Position numbers and translations under genes: made by a program. Of a DNA stretch of 17,911 bases, positions 1 to 6,409 are shown piece by piece; within the stretch, counting starts at the first letter, position 1; every line of letters begins with the position of its first letter. A model generated the notes under the pieces. It worked only from the letters and a program-made list of their open reading frames with translations. It did not search any database and was not told where the DNA came from. Source of the DNA: PALSA-612 sp964595575 (lineage in GTDB: Bacteria > Actinomycetota > Thermoleophilia > Gaiellales > Gaiellaceae); the NCBI GenBank assembly GCA_964595575.1, contig CAZQRA010000050.1, positions 1-17,911 on the forward strand, in the 5' to 3' direction.

Positions 1-1064
1 GGAAGCGGTAGGCCCTGGCAGGCGATCACGTCGAATTGGGTCTCCTCGTCCGCGGCGGCGAGATCCCCGGGGAGCTGGGCGACGCTCGCTACCGGAGAGG
101 TCTCGGTCATGCCCCAGCCGTGGCAGACGACGAGCCCGTGGCGCTGCTTGAAGCCCGCGATCATCGCCCGCGGCGCCGCCGAGCCGCCCACCAGCATCCC
201 CTTCAGCCGAGAGAGGTCGAAGCGGCGAGGGTCGGCGTCGAGCAGCTGGAGGATGCCGAGCCAGATGGTGGGCACCCCTGCCGCCCAGGTGACGCCGCCT
301 TCCACCATGTCCTCGAGCAGGCTCTCCGGGTCGAGGTGGGGGCCGGGCAGGACGAGGCCGGCTCCGCAGGCGGCCGCGGCGTAGGGGTAGCCCCAGGCGT
401 TGGCGTGGAACATGGGCACCACCGGCAGGATCACGTCCTGGGAGTTGAGACCCAGGCCGAGCGGGCTCGCCGACAGCACCCCGAAGGTGTGGAGGATGGT
501 CGACCGGTGCGAGTACACGACCCCCTTGGGCCGGCCGGTGGTACCGCTCGTGTAGCACATGGCCGCCGCCTCCCGCTCGTGCAGGCCGGGGTCCCGCCAC
601 TCGTCGGGGGAGGCGGAGGCAAGCAGCTCCTCGTAGGAGTCCTCTACCACGAGCACGTGCTCGATCGCCGTCTCGCCCCGGAACTGCTCGAGCAGGGGAA
701 CGAGGCTCCGATCCACGATCACCGCCCGGTCGCCGGCGTGGCGGGCGACGTAGCCGATGTCCGAGGGGTGGAGGCGGAGATTGAGGGTGTGGAGCACGAA
801 GCCGCCGCAGGGGATGCCGAAGTAGGCCTCCAGGTGCTGGTAGTGGTTCCAGCACAAAGTCGCCACCCGGTCGCCCCGCTCGAGCCCCAGCCTCGCCAGC
901 GCCACCGCCAGCTGACGAGCCCGCCGCATCACCTCACCGTAGGTCGTGCGGTGGAAGGAGCGGTCGGGAAGGCGGGTGACCACCGCCGTGTCGGCGAAGT
1001 ACGTCTCCGCCCGCCGAAGGAGCGTGGGCAGCGTGAGCTGGTAGTCCATCATCAGGCCGTCCAT
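1..1064 (-). CDS. Acyl-CoA synthetase (AMP-forming fatty-acid-CoA ligase), C-terminus cut off by window edge
   Basis: This reading frame stays open to the window edge, giving about 354 residues of a family usually near 540, so the mobile C-terminal domain is missing. The enzyme activates a carboxylic acid with ATP to an acyl-adenylate and then to acyl-CoA. Visible motifs are the P-loop YTSGTTGRPKG (residues about 171-181), followed by VYSHRS, and GWGMTETSP (about 316-324), the adenylate-binding A5-type motif; the last visible residues, ACQGLPLP, match the stretch just before the hinge in medium/long-chain ligases. ATG at 1064 is preferred because a TACAGT box lies 8 nt upstream; in-frame ATGs at 1052 and 1049 are alternatives. 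It lies 66 nt downstream of the acyl-CoA dehydrogenase pair on the same strand and probably feeds them. The exact chain length or substrate cannot be read from the sequence. Confidence 0.92.
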   Translation of the reverse strand, partial: MDGLMMDYQLTLPTLLRRAETYFADTAVVTRLPDRSFHRTTYGEVMRRARQLAVALARLGLERGDRVATLCWNHYQHLEAYFGIPCGGFVLHTLNLRLHPSDIGYVARHAGDRAVIVDRSLVPLLEQFRGETAIEHVLVVEDSYEELLASASPDEWRDPGLHEREAAAMCYTSGTTGRPKGVVYSHRSTILHTFGVLSASPLGLGLNSQDVILPVVPMFHANAWGYPYAAAACGAGLVLPGPHLDPESLLEDMVEGGVTWAAGVPTIWLGILQLLDADPRRFDLSRLKGMLVGGSAAPRAMIAGFKQRHGLVVCHGWGMTETSPVASVAQLPGDLAAADEETQFDVIACQGLPL

Positions 1065-1072
1065 GGACTGGA

Positions 1073-1078
1073 ACTGTA
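1073..1078 (-). promoter_or_regulatory. Candidate -10 box for the acyl-CoA synthetase
   Basis: TACAGT on the minus strand is followed by 8 nt and then the ATG at 1064, the spacing expected for a leaderless or nearly leaderless actinobacterial mRNA. No convincing -35 was seen. It would give the ligase its own promoter inside the dehydrogenase operon. Confidence 0.4.
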
Positions 1079-1130
1079 GGTCTCCCCGGCTCGCTCGGCA
1101 ACGCCGGGCCCAGCCGCTCCTGGGTCGAGC

Positions 1131-2018
1131 TCAGTCGAGCAGAGCCCGGGCCACCTGGGCCCGGTGCTCGGCTGGGTAGCCGAGGTAGGCCTCGAGCCAC
1201 AAGGCCCGCTTGTAGTAGCGGTGGAGAGGGTACTCCCAGGTGAAGCCGATGCCGCCGTGGACCTGGATCGCTCGCTCGCAGGCCAGCACCGCCGCCTCCC
1301 CGGCGTAGGCCTTGGCTGCGTGGGCCGCGATCGTCTTCTGCTCGTCGCCGACGGCTACGCACCAGGCCGCCCAGTAGGCGAGGGAGCGGGCGAGCTCGGT
1401 CCTGACGTAGACGTCGGCGATCTGGTGGGACACGGCTTGGAACGAGCCGATAGGTCGGCCGAACTGGTGTCGCGCTTTGGCGTGCTCGACGGCCAGCTCG
1501 AGGGCCTTGCTCGCCACCCCCACCGCCTCCACAGCCAAGGCGGCGAGCGCGCGGGCGCGGTCGAGGCGGCCGGAGAGGGGTCGTCGAGGCCCGGGGGCAA
1601 GGCGACCGAGCGTCCGGGTCTCGTCCACGGTGGCCAGGACCTCGCCCGCCGCCGGGGCCGCCCCCTCTGCGGTGGCCACCGCATCCGCCTTGTCCAGATC
1701 GGGAACGAGGGCGCCGTCGATGGCCGCCGACCAGCGGGTCTCCCCCGCCGCCACCTGGGCCCGCTCCTCCGCCCCCAGGGCAGGCAAGGCCAAGCCCACG
1801 GTGGCCAGGTAGGGCTGGGGGGAGAGGGCCCGTCCCAACTCCTCGATGAGGATGGCCTCCTCCACGAAGGTCAGGCCGGCTCCTCCTGCCTCCTCCGCCA
1901 GGGAGACGCCCAGCCAGCCGAGCTCGGCCAGCTCCTGCCAGGTCGGCTCGTGCTCGGCCAGGATCGACCGAGCCTGGCGCCTCAGCTCCTCCTGCTCCTC
2001 GCTGAAGCTGAACCTCAT
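1131..2018 (-). CDS. Acyl-CoA dehydrogenase, short (beta-type) subunit
   Basis: A 295-residue acyl-CoA dehydrogenase, short for the family (about 370-400). The N-terminal helical domain (about 1-80) is followed by a much reduced middle beta domain (about 80-150) and a C-terminal helical domain with the FAD-contact motif RHQFGRPIGSFQ (183-194) and QVHGGIGFTWEYPLHRYYKRA split around 252-271. These are typical of the small subunits of heteromeric alpha2beta2 dehydrogenases such as mycobacterial FadE27 and FadE28. The start ATG overlaps the stop of the upstream subunit as ATGA (2015-2018), implying translational coupling and a one-to-one complex. I infer that it contributes FAD-binding surface while the partner supplies the catalytic base. 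The substrate could be a branched, cyclic or steroid side-chain acyl-CoA; the sequence does not decide this. Confidence 0.88.
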   Translation of the reverse strand: MRFSFSEEQEELRRQARSILAEHEPTWQELAELGWLGVSLAEEAGGAGLTFVEEAILIEELGRALSPQPYLATVGLALPALGAEERAQVAAGETRWSAAIDGALVPDLDKADAVATAEGAAPAAGEVLATVDETRTLGRLAPGPRRPLSGRLDRARALAALAVEAVGVASKALELAVEHAKARHQFGRPIGSFQAVSHQIADVYVRTELARSLAYWAAWCVAVGDEQKTIAAHAAKAYAGEAAVLACERAIQVHGGIGFTWEYPLHRYYKRALWLEAYLGYPAEHRAQVARALLD

Positions 2019-3148
2019 CTGCTCTTGGGGAGGCCGAGCACCCGCTCGGCGATGACGCTGCGCAGGATCTCCGAGGTGCCTGCCTCGATGGTGTTGCCGC
2101 GACTCCGCAGCTGCTCCCGACGCCACCAGGCGTACTCGCGGGCGAGGAGGGACTCGGGACCCGCCAGCTCCAGAGCCAGCTTGGTCAAGCGCTGGTTCTG
2201 CTCCGACCAGTGCAGCTTGGATACCGATCCCTCGGGGCCGGGGACGCCGGTCTCCACGAGGGTGGTGAGGGCGCGGGCGTTGGTGAGCTTGAGGGCTTGG
2301 AGCTCGATCCACTCCTCGGCCACCCGGTCGCGGAGCCGGGCGTCGCTCAGGCGGCGCTCGCGCGCCAACGCCACCAGTTTGGCTACCGCCAGCTCGAGGG
2401 CGCCGGTGAGGGCGAAGCCGAGCGTCGCCCGCTCGTGCATGAGGGTGGTCACCGCCACCTGCCAACCCTGGCCGATCGCCCCCAGCATGTTCTCGACCGG
2501 GACCTCCACGTCGGTGAAGAAGATCTCGTTGAACTCCGCCTCCCCCGTCAGCTGGCGCAGGGGACGAACCTCGACCCCGGGGGCCCGCATGTCCACCACC
2601 AAGTAGGTGAGGCCGGCGTGGCGCTGCGACTCGGGGTCGCTGCGGGCGAGGAGGAGACACCAGTCGGCGATGTGGGCGTACGACGACCACACCTTCTGCC
2701 CGTTGACGACGAAGCGGCCGCCCTCCAGCTCCGCCCGGGTGCGCACGGCGGCCAGATCGGAGCCCGCCCCCGGCTCCGAGAAGCCCTGGCACCAGATCTC
2801 GTCGGCCGCCAGGATCTTGGGCAGGTAGCGCCGCTTCTGCTCCTCGCTGCCGTGGACGAGGATGGTGGGCCCGGCCATGCCCAGCCCGATGACGCCTATG
2901 TGGCCGGGCGCCTCCGCTCGGGCCAGCTCCTCGAGGACGATGGCCTGGTAGGTGAGGGGAAGGCCCCGGCCACCGTACTCCTGGGGCCAGGTCAGGCCCA
3001 CGTAGCCTGCCTCGTAGAGCTTGCGACTCCAGGCGCGGGCCCGCTCGACGTCGGTCCGCGCGATCGGCTCCTTGGGGGCGTTCAGCTCCAGCCAGGAGCG
3101 AAGCTCGGCTCGAAAGGCGGCCTCGTCGGGGCTGTCCCGAAGCTGCAC
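2015..3148 (-). CDS. Acyl-CoA dehydrogenase, large (alpha-type) subunit
   Basis: A 377-residue FAD-dependent acyl-CoA dehydrogenase that would form the trans-2-enoyl-CoA. It shows the middle-domain signature QGFSEPGAGSDLA (about 121-133), the VNGQKVWSSYAH stretch (148-159), and the C-terminal EAGTSEILRSVIAERVLGLPK. The usual YEGTxxI glutamate is shifted or absent, but helix G has an MHERATLG segment with E239, the place of the catalytic Glu in isovaleryl-CoA dehydrogenase and the mycobacterial FadE26/ChsE4 subunit. The arginine motif RxxFG found in the partner is missing here, again fitting an alpha/beta complex. GTG at 3148 is the start: an in-frame TAG lies 12 nt upstream and a TAGGTT box sits 6 nt before the GTG. 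It is first in the minus-strand operon. Confidence 0.9.
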   Translation of the reverse strand: MQLRDSPDEAAFRAELRSWLELNAPKEPIARTDVERARAWSRKLYEAGYVGLTWPQEYGGRGLPLTYQAIVLEELARAEAPGHIGVIGLGMAGPTILVHGSEEQKRRYLPKILAADEIWCQGFSEPGAGSDLAAVRTRAELEGGRFVVNGQKVWSSYAHIADWCLLLARSDPESQRHAGLTYLVVDMRAPGVEVRPLRQLTGEAEFNEIFFTDVEVPVENMLGAIGQGWQVAVTTLMHERATLGFALTGALELAVAKLVALARERRLSDARLRDRVAEEWIELQALKLTNARALTTLVETGVPGPEGSVSKLHWSEQNQRLTKLALELAGPESLLAREYAWWRREQLRSRGNTIEAGTSEILRSVIAERVLGLPKSR

Positions 3149-3154
3149 GGGCCA

Positions 3155-3160
3155 AACCTA
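3155..3160 (-). promoter_or_regulatory. Candidate leaderless -10 box for the acyl-CoA dehydrogenase operon
   Basis: TAGGTT on the minus strand lies exactly 6 nt before the GTG at 3148, so transcription would begin at or next to the start codon. No Shine-Dalgarno sequence is present between them. Confidence 0.5.
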
Positions 3161-3209
3161 CACCGGCCAGGTCGGCCCCGCTTAGGGCCTGGGCGCTACG
3201 GGCCTGCCC

Positions 3210-3617
3210 TCAGCCCGAGGACGGCGGCTCGGGCGCCGACAGAAGCGCCCGCTCCTCCGCGGTGAGCGGACGGGAGCGCCGACGCTCCCCGTCCCAGGCC
3301 ACGATCACCGTCTCCACCTCGGCAGCCAGCCGCCCGTCGGGGGCCCGCAGCTCGATCCTGGTGGCGACGCTGGAGTCGCCCAGGCGATGGAGGCGACACG
3401 ACCCCACCACCTGGCCGTCCGAGGGCCGAAGCTCGCTCCGATAGTCGATGGCCACCCGAGCGGTGACGTAGCTCCAGGTCTCGCCGCAGGCCAAGCCCAG
3501 CCTCCGGCGCAGCCACTCGTCCAGCACCTCCTCGGCGTAGGTGTGGTAGACGGCGTGGTTGACGTGGCCGAGGGCGTCCAGGTCGCGCCAGCGGATGTCG
3601 ATGCGCCGCTCGCTCAT
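3210..3617 (-). CDS. Acyl-CoA thioesterase, 4-hydroxybenzoyl-CoA thioesterase (hot-dog) family
   Basis: A 135-residue single hot-dog protein likely to hydrolyse acyl-CoA thioesters in the cytoplasm. The motif RWRDLDALGHVNHAVYHTY (about 9-27) matches the family active-site segment; D14 corresponds to the catalytic aspartate (D17 of the Pseudomonas enzyme). An in-frame GTG at 3641 would add eight residues, but ATG at 3617 gives the standard family start (MSERRIDIRWRD) and has a TACGCT box 7 nt upstream. It is 61 nt upstream of the dehydrogenase operon on the same strand and divergent from the MaoC/SDR operon, so a housekeeping role in trimming or recycling acyl-CoAs for that pathway is likely. 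The acyl group is unknown. Confidence 0.85.
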   Translation of the reverse strand: MSERRIDIRWRDLDALGHVNHAVYHTYAEEVLDEWLRRRLGLACGETWSYVTARVAIDYRSELRPSDGQVVGSCRLHRLGDSSVATRIELRAPDGRLAAEVETVIVAWDGERRRSRPLTAEERALLSAPEPPSSG

Positions 3618-3623
3618 AGGGAG

Positions 3624-3630
3624 TAGCGTA
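3624..3630. promoter_or_regulatory. Shared, near-palindromic -10 element for divergent thioesterase and MaoC operons
   Basis: The 7-bp sequence TAGCGTA reads TAGCGT on the plus strand (10 nt before the MaoC ATG at 3640) and TACGCT on the minus strand (7 nt before the thioesterase ATG at 3617). Both match TANNNT. One box therefore could start transcription in both directions from a 22-bp intergenic region. Confidence 0.5.
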
Positions 3631-3639
3631 TGCACCGAC

Positions 3640-4041
3640 ATGGCCGATCGCTCGCTGCTAGGGGCTACCTCCGGGCAAGAGGTGTTCGAGGTCGAGCACG
3701 AGGCCGCCCTCGAGCTGGCCCAGGCGATCGGGGACCCCCACCCCGACTACCAGGCGGGCCTGGCCGTGCCCCCCACTTTCCCCACCACCTTCTGGTTTCG
3801 GCTGTCCATACCAGCCCTGGCCGAGATCGAGCCGGCCCGCGTCCTCCACGGAGAGGAGGAGTACGCCTACGAGCGGCCCATCCGTCCCGGAGACAGGCTG
3901 GCCTGCGTGGCCCGGGTCGCCGACGTGACCGAGAAGGAGACGCGCCTGGGGCGGGCCACCTTCCTGGTCGTGGAGACAGAAGGCCGGGACGAGAGGGGCA
4001 CGCTCGTCTTCACCGGCCGCTCCACCCTGATCCTGCGATGA
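3640..4041 (+). CDS. MaoC-like dehydratase/hydratase, N-terminal-type (non-catalytic) subunit
   Basis: A 133-residue hot-dog protein of the MaoC N-terminal (FAS1-type dehydratase) family. It has the segment QAIGDPHPDYQ (about 28-38), which resembles the hydratase 2 motif but lacks the catalytic histidine of GDxNPxH, followed by VPPTFPTTFWF and a GEEEYAYERPIRPGDRL stretch typical of this subunit. In mycobacterial HadAB, HadBC and ChsH1-ChsH2 such a subunit pairs with an active partner. The next gene supplies that partner and overlaps by 4 nt (ATGA). ATG at 3640 is chosen on the family start and its distance from the TAGCGT box. Whether the substrate is an acyl-ACP (fatty acid synthesis) or an enoyl-CoA (degradation) is open; the acyl-CoA genes nearby favour CoA. 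Confidence 0.85.
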   Translation: MADRSLLGATSGQEVFEVEHEAALELAQAIGDPHPDYQAGLAVPPTFPTTFWFRLSIPALAEIEPARVLHGEEEYAYERPIRPGDRLACVARVADVTEKETRLGRATFLVVETEGRDERGTLVFTGRSTLILR

Positions 4042-4421
4042 GACCGGGAGACGAGCTTCCCCCCCTGCGCAAGGAGGCGGTGACGCGGGAGCAGCTCGCC
4101 GCCTACGCGGCCGCCTCCGGCGACCACAACCCCATCCACCTCGACGACGAGGCCGCCCGGCAGGTGGGGCTGGACGGGGTGATCGCCCACGGCATGCTGA
4201 GCATGGGGTTCCTGGGCGAGTACGCGGCGGCCGTGGCAGGGCCTGCCCGCGTCCGCCGCCTCAAGGCTCGCTTCGCGGCCATGGTGCGGCCCGGCGACGA
4301 GCTCACCTGCCGCGGCATCGTACGGGCGGTGGAGGACGGCGTGGCCCTGATCGAGGTGTGGGCCGAGAACCAGCGAGGCGAGAAGGTCACGACCGGCGAG
4401 GCGGAGGTAGAGATCGGATGA
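4038..4421 (+). CDS. MaoC-like (R)-specific enoyl hydratase/dehydratase, catalytic subunit
   Basis: A 127-residue hot-dog protein. It carries the complete hydratase 2 motif AASGDHNPIHLD (about 25-36) with D29 and H34 in the places of the catalytic Asp31/His36 of Aeromonas PhaJ, and the following IAHGMLSMGF segment (49-58). The family adds water to trans-2-enoyl-CoA (or removes it from the 3R-hydroxy form). It overlaps the stop of the upstream subunit by ATGA and its own stop overlaps the next start by ATGA, so the three proteins should be made in equal amounts. I infer a heterodimer or heterotetramer in which this protein supplies the catalytic dyad. Confidence 0.9.
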   Translation: MRPGDELPPLRKEAVTREQLAAYAAASGDHNPIHLDDEAARQVGLDGVIAHGMLSMGFLGEYAAAVAGPARVRRLKARFAAMVRPGDELTCRGIVRAVEDGVALIEVWAENQRGEKVTTGEAEVEIG

Positions 4422-5143
4422 GGCGATTCCAGGACAAGGTGGCCCTCGTCACCGGGGGGGCCCGCGGCATCGGGGCGGCCACGGCCGCCCGCTTCGCGGC
4501 CGAGGGAGCCAGGGTGGCGGTGACGGACATCGACTTCGAGGACGGAGGGCCGCCCGCCCTTCGCATCCCCTGCGACGTCACCAAGCGCGACCAGGTGGAG
4601 CGGGCGGTGGCGCAGACGGTGGAGGAGCTGGGCGGGCTCGACATCCTCGTCACCTGCGCCGGCGTCATCCGCGACAACCTCATCCACAAGATGACCGACG
4701 AGGACTGGGACGCGGTGATCAATACCCACCTGCGGGGGACGTTCCTGGCGGCGCAGGCCGCCCAGCGGCACATGGTGGAGCAACGGTCGGGGAGGATGGT
4801 GCTCGTGTCCTCGGTCTCGGCCCTCGGCAACCGCGGCCAGACCAACTACTCCGCCGCCAAGGCCGGGATCCAGGGGATGACGAGGACCTTGGCCATCGAG
4901 CTCGGCCCCTTCGGCATTACCGTCAACTGCGTCGCCCCAGGGTTCGTGGTCACCCGCATGACCGAGCAGACAGCCGCTCGCCTGGGGCTCGAGTTCGAGA
5001 AGTTCCAGGAGCTGGCAAGCGAGCAGATCCCCCTGCGCCGGGTCGGCCAGCCCGAGGACATCGCCGGCGTGATCGCCTTCCTCTGTAGCGAGGACGCCGC
5101 CTACGTGAGCGGCCAGGTGATCTACGTCCGGGGCGGGCCCTAG
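4418..5143 (+). CDS. Short-chain dehydrogenase, probable (3R)-3-hydroxyacyl dehydrogenase / 3-oxoacyl reductase (FabG-like)
   Basis: A 241-residue classical SDR. The NAD(P)-binding TGGARGIG is at 12-19, the active-site S131, Y144 and K148 fit the S-x12-Y-x3-K spacing, and VAPGFVVTRM is the usual post-catalytic loop. The NNAG motif is changed to TCAG (79-82), and the catalytic-tetrad Asn of the usual NLxGxF is replaced by His in THLRGTF (103-109), as in the dehydrogenase part of peroxisomal multifunctional enzyme 2 (HSD17B4). With the two MaoC subunits just upstream (ATGA overlap) this looks like a dissociated version of that hydratase-plus-dehydrogenase enzyme, acting on 3R-hydroxyacyl-CoA. 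A FabG role in synthesis cannot be excluded. Its TAG stop shares the CTAG at 5140-5143 with a convergent pseudogene. Confidence 0.88.
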   Translation: MRRFQDKVALVTGGARGIGAATAARFAAEGARVAVTDIDFEDGGPPALRIPCDVTKRDQVERAVAQTVEELGGLDILVTCAGVIRDNLIHKMTDEDWDAVINTHLRGTFLAAQAAQRHMVEQRSGRMVLVSSVSALGNRGQTNYSAAKAGIQGMTRTLAIELGPFGITVNCVAPGFVVTRMTEQTAARLGLEFEKFQELASEQIPLRRVGQPEDIAGVIAFLCSEDAAYVSGQVIYVRGGP

Positions 5144-5474
5144 CCCGCTCGGAGGCGGGCGGCGGCCTCGTCGGGGGTGCGAAGGTAGCCGAGCGGGGCC
5201 CCCGCTGCCAGGAGCCGGCGGTCGGTGCTCACGAGATCGCAGCCGAGAAGCTCGGCCAGGCGCAGTACTCGGCGTTGTGGGTCGTGGCCCAGCCGAGGCT
5301 GTCGGCGATCTCCCAGGCGCGCTCGCGTAGCCCGCTCGGCCGGCGGGGTGCAATAGGAGCCGTGGCCACCAGGGCGAGGGCTTCGCCGGCGAGGTCGGAG
5401 GAGAGCCGCCCCCGCCATGCGGCCTCGTGGAGGACGGAGGTCGCCTCCGACCACAGAAGCTCGGGCACTACGGC
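5140..5474 (-). pseudogene. PIN-domain (VapC-like) remnant, frameshifted and missing its N-terminus
   Basis: Two minus-strand frames together give a PIN-like sequence: VVPELLWSEATSVLHEAAWRG and further to TTHNAEYCA in one frame, then LAELLGCDLVSTDRRLLAAG to the TAG at 5140 in another. The join is at about 5259-5260, where a single missing base turns the expected Ala-Leu-Ala-Glu into a frame that stops at 5229. The N-terminal strand with the first catalytic aspartate is not recognisable in any frame upstream, and the usual YDAxY acidic residue is Asn (HNAEY). PIN proteins are metal-dependent RNases, often toxins of toxin-antitoxin pairs; no antitoxin gene is seen beside it. I read it as an inactive relic. 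A sequencing error could explain the frameshift but not the missing N-terminus. Confidence 0.65.
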
Positions 5475-5632
5475 TGTACCCGTGCGAAGAGACAGTTTCC
5501 TCTCATGCGAGGGCGAGACTAGCCCGGCTTCCAGCGGGTCCGCTGACACGGGCGCTGACATGGGCCGCCGAGACGCTGATCTGTCGCCCTTGAAGAAGAC
5601 AGAAAAGGCCGATTTGCAGGGAGTTCTCGCAG

Positions 5633-5704
5633 TGGGCGCGGCTGGGATCGAACCAGCGACCTCCCGCGTGTGAAGCGGGCGCTCTCCCGCTGAGCTACGC
5701 GCCC
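5633..5704 (-). tRNA. tRNA-Val, anticodon CAC
   Basis: A complete 72-nt cloverleaf reads on the minus strand: acceptor GGGCGCG/CGCGCCC, D arm GCTC-loop-GAGC, anticodon arm CCCGC-TTCACAC-GCGGG, five-base variable loop, T arm GCTGG-TTCGATC-CCAGC and discriminator A. The loop places CAC at 34-36, decoding GUG valine codons. CCA is not encoded. A TAGGCT box 11 nt upstream (5716-5721) is the likely -10 element. The 5' half of this gene and its upstream DNA belong to the 103-bp tandem repeat described separately. Confidence 0.95.
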
Positions 5705-5737
5705 AGGCCCAAGGAAGCCTACCGCACCCTGGAGGAG

Positions 5738-5807
5738 GGGGCCCGCGGGGGAACCAGGGGTTCACCCGCGCAGGTTGGCGGGCGCTCTCCCGCTGAGCTA
5801 CGCGCCC
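5738..5807 (-). pseudogene. tRNA-Val-derived truncated tRNA-like copy 1
   Basis: Reading from 5807 downward, the first 30 nt equal the tRNA-Val 5' half through the 5' strand of the anticodon stem (CCCGC). What follows is different but tRNA-like: an 8-nt loop CAACCTGC, a matching GCGGG, then CTGGTTC as in the T arm with the rest of the T loop and stem missing, and CGCGGGCCC where the acceptor strand CGCGCCC should be. It could refold the acceptor, D and anticodon stems but not a normal T arm. Function, if any, is unknown. Confidence 0.55.
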
Positions 5808-5840
5808 AGGCCCAAGGAAGCCTACCGCACCCTGGAGGAG

Positions 5841-5910
5841 GGGGCCCGCGGGGGAACCAGGGGTTCACCCGCGCAGGTTGGCGGGCGCTCTCCCGCTGAG
5901 CTACGCGCCC
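5841..5910 (-). pseudogene. tRNA-Val-derived truncated tRNA-like copy 2
   Basis: This is base-for-base the same as copy 1, displaced by exactly 103 bp. It lies closest to the end of the CBS-domain gene and is preceded by its own TAGGCT box at 5922-5927. Confidence 0.55.
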
Positions 5911-5936
5911 AGGCCCAAGGAAGCCTACCGCAGCGG

Positions 5937-6401
5937 CTACGGTGTCCCGCCCTCATCGGGCGGCGGGACACCCGAGCGGCGCAGCAGCTCGTGCGCCGTC
6001 TCGCGGGCGCCGGGGTCGTGCGCCTGCCACAGCCGCTCGACGATGGCGTGCACGACCTCCCGAATCCCCACCATGCCCAGCAGGTTGTCCCCCTCGACCA
6101 CCGGCAGGTGTCGCACTCGCCGGGCCCCCATCAGGCGGGCCACGCTGAGGAGGTCGTCCCAAGGCGAGACGGTCACCACCGGCCTCGTCATCACCTCCTC
6201 CAGGGGAAGGGCCGCGAAGTCCGCGCGCCGCGCGGCCAGGCGGAGCGCGTCTCGCTCGGTGAAGATGCCCACCAGGCGCGGCCCCTCGCACACGGCCACC
6301 GCCCCCACGCCTTCCGCCACCATGCGCTCGATCGCCAGCTGCGCCGTCTCCGCCGGAGACGCGGTGACCAAGCGGACGCTCATGACCGCGGATACCCGCA
6401 C
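5937..6401 (-). CDS. Two-CBS-domain protein
   Basis: A 154-residue protein made almost entirely of a CBS pair (Bateman module): CBS1 about 1-57 with LVGIFTERD at 43-51, and CBS2 about 68-122 with VMTRPVVTVSP, RHLPVVEGDNLLGMV and a matching IREVV. Such stand-alone modules bind adenosine ligands (AMP, ATP, S-adenosylmethionine) and regulate partner proteins; no partner domain is fused here. A tail of about 30 residues rich in charged residues and ending in PPPDEGGTP follows. GTG at 6401 gives the standard family start (MRVSAVMS); ATG at 6383 would cut the first strand. Its stop lies 5 bp from the tRNA-derived repeats. The physiological role cannot be inferred from the neighbours. Confidence 0.88.
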   Translation of the reverse strand: MRVSAVMSVRLVTASPAETAQLAIERMVAEGVGAVAVCEGPRLVGIFTERDALRLAARRADFAALPLEEVMTRPVVTVSPWDDLLSVARLMGARRVRHLPVVEGDNLLGMVGIREVVHAIVERLWQAHDPGARETAHELLRRSGVPPPDEGGTP

Positions 6402-6409
6402 CGAGCTTG

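Larger units (their letters stand above)
5675..5932. repeat. Tandem repeat: 2.5 copies of a 103-bp unit containing the tRNA-Val 5' half and promoter
   Basis: Units at 5675-5777 and 5778-5880 are identical over all 103 bp, and 5881-5932 repeats the first 52 bp. Each unit carries, on the minus strand, a TAGGCT box (5716, 5819 and 5922 as left edges), an 11-nt spacer and the first 30 nt of tRNA-Val. Only the copy nearest 5633 continues into a normal 3' half. Perfect identity implies a recent event or ongoing homogenisation. There are no variable spacers, so it is not a CRISPR array. Confidence 0.95.

Noticed and set aside
1164..2606. Plus-strand open frame of 480 codons opposite the dehydrogenases
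   Set aside because: It is antisense to two clearly recognisable acyl-CoA dehydrogenase genes.
5580..5632. Intrinsic terminator after tRNA-Val
   Set aside because: A T-rich stretch (CCTTTTCTGTCTTC on the minus strand) is present but no stable hairpin precedes it.
5475..5765. N-terminal part of a minus-strand open frame upstream of the PIN remnant
   Set aside because: It translates the tRNA-Val gene (SSAGERPLHTREVAGSIPAAPT is the typical appearance of a translated tRNA) and its flank. It is not a protein.
5675..5932. Possible CRISPR array
   Set aside because: The repeats are contiguous 103-bp units without variable spacers, and they contain tRNA sequence.
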